The notes under the pieces: generated by a model | The model's database searches: none | Seen by the model: the letters and a program-made list of their open reading frames with translations, nothing else | Told to the model about the DNA's origin: nothing | Made by a program: the position numbers and the translations under genes | In this document: positions 41,307 to 44,426 of the stretch, piece after piece | Position numbering within the stretch: the stretch's first letter is position 1 | Layout: every line of letters begins with the position of its first letter | Assembly (NCBI GenBank): GCA_964577115.1 | Contig: CAZNXJ010000037.1 | Span: 1-44,426 of the forward strand | DNA from: CAZNXJ01 sp964577115 | GTDB taxonomy: Bacteria; Planctomycetota; Planctomycetia; Pirellulales; Pirellulaceae | Direction: 5' to 3' | Length of the DNA stretch: 44,426 bases

Positions 41307-42347
41307 CTGCTGGATGAATTGATGCAAATCGCGCGGCAGCCGCATTTCGAAATGCATGCGCTGCTGCGTGGACGGATGCGTGAACGCGAGCCGGGCGGCG
41401 TGCAGCGCAAGCCGCGGTGCGCCGCTCGAATCCTCGCCGCGCGGTCCGAAGCGATCGCGGCCGTATACCTTATCGCCGCAGACCGGATGACCCGCCTCGG
41501 AAAGATGAATGCGAATCTGGTGCGTGCGCCCCGTTTCCAATTGGCACTCGACGAGCGAGAAATCGCCGATCCGTTCGAGAACACGTACGTGCGTGACCGC
41601 TCGCTTGCCCACGCCCGGCTGTTTCGTGCTGCCTCGCCGGCCGTCTCCCCGGTCGCGCACCAGGTTCGACGTGATCGTTTGCGACTCGATGTGACCGTGG
41701 ACAATGGCCAGATATCGCCGCTCGGTTGAGTGTTCGCGGAACTGGAAAACCAGATGCCGCTCGGCAGACGCTGTGCGTGCGAAAACCATCACTCCGCTGG
41801 TGTCGCGATCGAGCCGATGGACGGCGCGCACCGGGTAGGTGCGCGAGGGAGCCGGCTCGCGCAGCGGGGGGCGGCCCGCGCGTTTGCCGCGGCGAGGCGG
41901 CGTTCGCCGCGCGGCCTCGATCTTGGCAATGACACGCGGCAGGAGATCTTCGAGCGTCGGGTCGCGCTCGCGCCGTTTGCCGCTCCACCCCCGCTCTTCC
42001 GCATGGCGCACGCTTGTGAGCCCCGAGGGTTTCTCGACGACTACGACGTGCGTATCGAGATGGCGCACGACGATGTCCGATTCGCGTGGCGGCGGCGCGG
42101 TCGAATACGGCAGCACTTTGACGACGTCGGTTTGTTTCAGCCGCCGAGCGTCATCGAGGCAGAGATTGCCGTTGACGAGAACACGCCGCGCGCGGATCAG
42201 CTTCCGTATTTCGCCCCAGGTGTTGGGTTTGGGAAGCCAGATGCGCAGCATTGCGCCGAGCGTCTTATCGACCTGATCAGGTTGGACTCGGTAAAGCTTG
42301 GCAGCTTTGTTCGGCTCGGCCACAAACGTACTTCCAGTTCGCCTCAA
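41292..42347 (-). CDS. RluA-family pseudouridine synthase
   Basis: A 351-aa rRNA/tRNA pseudouridine synthase. An N-terminal S4 RNA-binding domain (about 28-80: GEIRKLIRARRVLVNG) is followed by the catalytic domain. HRLDRDTSG near residue 187 contains the nucleophilic Asp, and GRTHQIRIHL, HPVCGDKVYG and LALHAARLAF complete the RluA pattern. A basic Pro/Arg-rich insertion lies just before the catalytic motif. The start is uncertain: TTG 42347 has AAGGTG about 11 nt upstream, while GTG 42323 has GGAAG at 8 nt; both keep the S4 domain. It lies 22 nt after the isochorismatase/ThuA gene on the same strand and is probably cotranscribed with it. The exact target uridine cannot be told from sequence alone. 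Confidence 0.92.
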   Translation of the reverse strand: MRRTGSTFVAEPNKAAKLYRVQPDQVDKTLGAMLRIWLPKPNTWGEIRKLIRARRVLVNGNLCLDDARRLKQTDVVKVLPYSTAPPPRESDIVVRHLDTHVVVVEKPSGLTSVRHAEERGWSGKRRERDPTLEDLLPRVIAKIEAARRTPPRRGKRAGRPPLREPAPSRTYPVRAVHRLDRDTSGVMVFARTASAERHLVFQFREHSTERRYLAIVHGHIESQTITSNLVRDRGDGRRGSTKQPGVGKRAVTHVRVLERIGDFSLVECQLETGRTHQIRIHLSEAGHPVCGDKVYGRDRFGPRGEDSSGAPRLALHAARLAFTHPSTQQRMHFEMRLPRDLHQFIQQLRRR

Positions 42348-42369
42348 GCGGCGCGCGTCACCTTGCTGG

Positions 42370-43947
42370 TTATTCGGCGACGGCCCATTCGAGCGCGTTC
42401 GTCAGCAGGCGGTGAAACGCCGACGAAAAATCATTGGGGTGTCCGAGCGACGTGTAAAACGCCTTGCCGCCCCACCGAGTTGTGTGGGTCCAGGCAATCG
42501 GCTCGGCCGGATGTTCCGGTATCTCTCCAATTAACAGCTCGGTGGCCGAATCCGCCAGGGGGCGTACCATATAGAGCGATCCATAACCGATCAGCTGCGA
42601 GACATCGACGCCGCTCAGAAGGGGATGTCTTTCCGCACGGGCCGCCACGCGCACGCGAGTTTGTGGGCCGGCTCCGTGATGATTGGAATAGTTCCCACCG
42701 AAAACATCCCGATCCCAGCTTTCCCACGTTTCACGGCCCGGCGGAGGTTCGGCACCTCGCAGGGAAAACGCGTGGCTCGCGGTCCGAATGCCCACCACTG
42801 GCTTGCCGCTCATCACGAACCGCCGCAGGATGGCCATCTGGTCCGCCGGGAGCGCTCGACGCCGTACGCTGATCAGCGCGACGTCGGCTTCGTCGAGCAC
42901 TTCGAGGCCGGGCAAGCGCCCGCTCTCGTCCTCGGCGCCAAAAACCAGGCTTGTCTGAAACCGCATGCCGAGCTGGAGGCGGGCGAACAACGACAGCGTC
43001 TCTGCCGTTTTGTATTCGGGTTCCGCGATGATCAGGGCGACATGCGGGCGCTTGTCTGCGGCAAAGCGAAACGGCCAGCCGCCCAGGATTTGATTGCTGG
43101 TGATCGTCGGGCAAATCCACTTCTCGATGTGTTCGACAATCAGGTCCGTAGCCGTAAAGTGGCTGACAAACGGCGGCCGCGCGGGGTTGTACATCGTGTC
43201 GGTGAGGTCGCGGACGAGCACGACGTTCTTACCGTAGCGCGCCATGTTGCGGAGGCCGAAGGGGCGGCCGAGCACGCACATGTTGGTGTGAACCCCAACC
43301 AGCATGACCTGATCGATGTTCTTCGCGGCCAGAATGCTCCAGATTTCTTCCCCGCTGTCGCTGATGTAATCCGTATCGGCGATCGTCAGTAGATCGGTTT
43401 GCCGAACCCAAGGCTCGCGGGGATTACGCCCCATCCTCGCGAGCTTCTTGGCCCACTCGCGGTGCTCTTCGGGATCGTCGTCCTCGCCGCCATCGCTTTG
43501 GTCGATTGGGTACTCGGCCGCTTCCTCCGCGGGAATCTGGTAGCACCACTGGCCGATGTCCTCCGGCAGCTGCGCCGCTCGCGGCGTTTCGACAGCACGT
43601 CGGCGTGCGGGGTGATTCGCGTAAAACTCCATGCAGCCGCTCGGTGCATGAATGAGGGTGGCTCCCGAATCGCGGAGCCGCCCTAGCAGTTCATTCATGC
43701 GCGGCGCCATCTCGGTGGCGCGCCGCACGGCATTCAGGCAGTGGTGCACATCCCACATGTCACAAACGATCACGGCCGTTGCGCGCGGTTCCCACGTTTG
43801 TTCGCGCGTGATTGTATGGAAATAGCCTGAGCCTGGTGCCGTTTCAATGCGCGAGCGGAGCTTCAGTTTCAGCTGCCCGTCATCCGCCGCCAGGCGCGCA
43901 GCGAAACCCAGAACGAGCGGTAGCAGCAGCATGGCACGCAGCAACAT
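42370..43947 (-). CDS. Secreted isochorismatase-like/ThuA-like fusion
   Basis: A 525-aa exported protein with a signal peptide (LLLPLVLGFAARLAA). Residues about 50-285 form an isochorismatase/nicotinamidase-type cysteine-hydrolase domain: Asp in VIVCDMWD near 63 and Cys in VGVHTNMCVLGRP near 224, with a long acidic insertion (about 145-165). Residues about 295-525 resemble ThuA-like domains (glutamine-amidotransferase-like fold): VALIIAEPEYKTAETL, GKPVVGIRTASHAFSL, and the ending GGKAFYTSLGHPNDF. Cysteine hydrolases of this type cleave amides such as nicotinamide; ThuA domains are linked to sugar metabolism. The combined substrate is unknown. The RBS-like GAGGA lies about 10 nt before ATG 43947. 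It is probably cotranscribed with the RluA-type gene. Confidence 0.88.
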   Translation of the reverse strand: MLLRAMLLLPLVLGFAARLAADDGQLKLKLRSRIETAPGSGYFHTITREQTWEPRATAVIVCDMWDVHHCLNAVRRATEMAPRMNELLGRLRDSGATLIHAPSGCMEFYANHPARRRAVETPRAAQLPEDIGQWCYQIPAEEAAEYPIDQSDGGEDDDPEEHREWAKKLARMGRNPREPWVRQTDLLTIADTDYISDSGEEIWSILAAKNIDQVMLVGVHTNMCVLGRPFGLRNMARYGKNVVLVRDLTDTMYNPARPPFVSHFTATDLIVEHIEKWICPTITSNQILGGWPFRFAADKRPHVALIIAEPEYKTAETLSLFARLQLGMRFQTSLVFGAEDESGRLPGLEVLDEADVALISVRRRALPADQMAILRRFVMSGKPVVGIRTASHAFSLRGAEPPPGRETWESWDRDVFGGNYSNHHGAGPQTRVRVAARAERHPLLSGVDVSQLIGYGSLYMVRPLADSATELLIGEIPEHPAEPIAWTHTTRWGGKAFYTSLGHPNDFSSAFHRLLTNALEWAVAE

Positions 43948-44035
43948 ATTGCGGTGTTCCTCGGCGAGGGACGATCATCGGAACCGCTGAGCGGACAATT
44001 GCTCTCCGTTGTAGGCGATCGATCCGGCAGGACGC

Positions 44036-44080
44036 AAGAAAAAGAAAGGAAGAGAAGGACGGAGGAGAACAGGAGGAGGT
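44036..44080 (+). repeat. Purine-rich tract upstream of the isochorismatase-like gene
   Basis: About 45 nt of mostly G and A (AAGAAAAAGAAAGGAAGAG, then GGAGGAGAACAGGAGGAGG), about 90 nt upstream of the minus-strand start codon. Confidence 0.45.
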
Positions 44081-44238
44081 TGGCGCGTTGGTGGTGCACG
44101 CGGCGGTCGTGGCGTGACGCGCCACCTTGGAGAGAAGGTTGCGCCGGGAAGAAGCTGACCGACATCGCCTGCCGCGGGAGAAGAACGGAGCCCAGCAACG
44201 GTCGAGTTGGTCCACGGTCGATGTAGGTTTCACCGGAA

Positions 44239-44259
44239 GTCAAATCCGACCCCATTCAC
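44239..44259 (-). repeat. Possible REP/RAYT-type remnant
   Basis: On the minus strand this reads GTGAATGGGGTCGGATTTG. From memory, AATGGGGTC(A/G)GATTTGA-type strings flank IS200-like (RAYT) transposase genes in several phyla. No transposase is present here, so at most it is a solo remnant. Confidence 0.3.
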
Positions 44260-44292
44260 ACCAACCATCCTTCCCCAATCCGCGTACCGGCA

Positions 44293-44390
44293 TGCCGTAG
44301 AGCGGCGGCCTCCGCGTTGCCTTGCCAAACCGCGAGCCGCAACGCGGCGGATCCAGCGGCAGCCCAGGGGCAGGGCCGCGGGTCCCAATG
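44293..44390 (+). repeat. Dispersed intergenic repeat, copy B (inverted relative to copy A)
   Basis: About 98 bp aligning with the minus strand of 564-670. Conserved blocks in order are GCGGCGGCCT, TGCC, GCGAGCCGC, GGATCC, GGCAGCCCA and AGGGCCG. It lies in a gene-free region, as copy A does. Conceptual translation of both copies gives a related EPxxGGSxGSP string, but there is no start codon or domain to support a gene. Confidence 0.6.
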
Positions 44391-44426
44391 CTACTCGGAT
44401 AACAAAAACAAACTCAGACACCCAAA

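Larger units (their letters stand above)
43948..44426. other. Gene-free right end with purine tract, REP-like remnant and repeat copy B
   Basis: No supported gene; the open frames are short and lack domains. It holds the region upstream of the isochorismatase-like gene, a purine tract (44036-44080), a sequence resembling REP/RAYT-associated remnants (44239-44259) and a dispersed repeat copy (44293-44390). No clear promoter was found for the minus-strand gene. Confidence 0.6.

Noticed and set aside
41730..42872. 380-codon plus-strand open frame
   Set aside because: Antisense to the RluA-type gene and the end of the isochorismatase/ThuA gene, both with clear catalytic motifs.
1..44426. CRISPR arrays, tRNA or rRNA genes, integrases, intact insertion sequences
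   Set aside because: Looked for regularly spaced repeats, tRNA-like TTC-A box patterns and transposase motifs by eye; none was convincing. A covariance-model scan would be needed to exclude small RNAs.

Overview
The window looks like a chromosomal segment of a GC-rich planctomycete (phylum Planctomycetota, class Planctomycetia, probably Pirellulales or a relative). The diagnostic content is an operon of DUF1549/DUF1553, PPC-domain and DUF1501 proteins, two PVC-type propeller/HEAT/c-type cytochrome proteins, tandem DUF1559 pseudopilin-like proteins, DUF1573, and very large secreted proteins of no known family. The order-level placement is inference. I see no rRNA, tRNA, CRISPR array, integrase or intact transposase.

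Layout, left to right. 1-996 holds no convincing gene, but it has hairpins and copies of a dispersed intergenic repeat. 997-5058 (+) is a CotH-like protein fused to a PVC-type propeller, HEAT repeats and a haem domain. 5059-5662 is a long leader with one candidate promoter. 5663-11631 (+) is a three-gene operon of a DUF1549/Big2/DUF1553 cytochrome-like protein, a PPC-domain protein with an Ala/Glu coiled coil, and a Tat-exported DUF1501 protein. 11679-22683 (-) carries two overlapping genes for giant envelope proteins (2505 and 1164 aa). The larger one reads as two copies of the smaller one's architecture joined head to tail through a membrane segment that still looks like a signal peptide.

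22896-26903 (+) encodes a YiiX-like permuted NlpC/P60 protein with a Cys/Trp-rich tail and a second propeller/HEAT/cytochrome protein. 27108-35619 (+) looks like a pilus-like gene set: two DUF1559 proteins with prepilin leaders, a DUF1573 protein, a PilM ATPase-fold protein fused to a J-like domain and zinc ribbons, and a DUF1559/helical-repeat protein without a prepilin leader. A three-unit, 11-nt-period direct repeat resembling a Pho box lies upstream of this set. No PilB, PilC, PilN, PilO or PilQ is visible here. The PilM part appears circularly permuted: the segment normally at its C-terminus precedes the first nucleotide-binding motif. This is the strongest candidate for something undescribed.

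35729-37928 (+) is a cobalamin riboswitch followed by a BtuB-like TonB-dependent receptor, with a visible Shine-Dalgarno-sequestering hairpin. After it come a DUF2817 zinc-peptidase-like protein (+), a DUF6263-like secreted protein (-), an SMP-30/gluconolactonase-like protein (+), an RluA-type pseudouridine synthase (-) and a secreted isochorismatase-like/ThuA-like fusion (-). The last 479 bases hold no gene, but they carry an inverted, nearly full-length copy of the repeat seen at the left end and a REP-like remnant.

Most encoded proteins are predicted to be exported. The window is therefore dominated by envelope functions: probable periplasmic redox and binding proteins, pseudopilins and corrinoid uptake. 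Protein family assignments come from recognising motifs in the translations. No database search was run.
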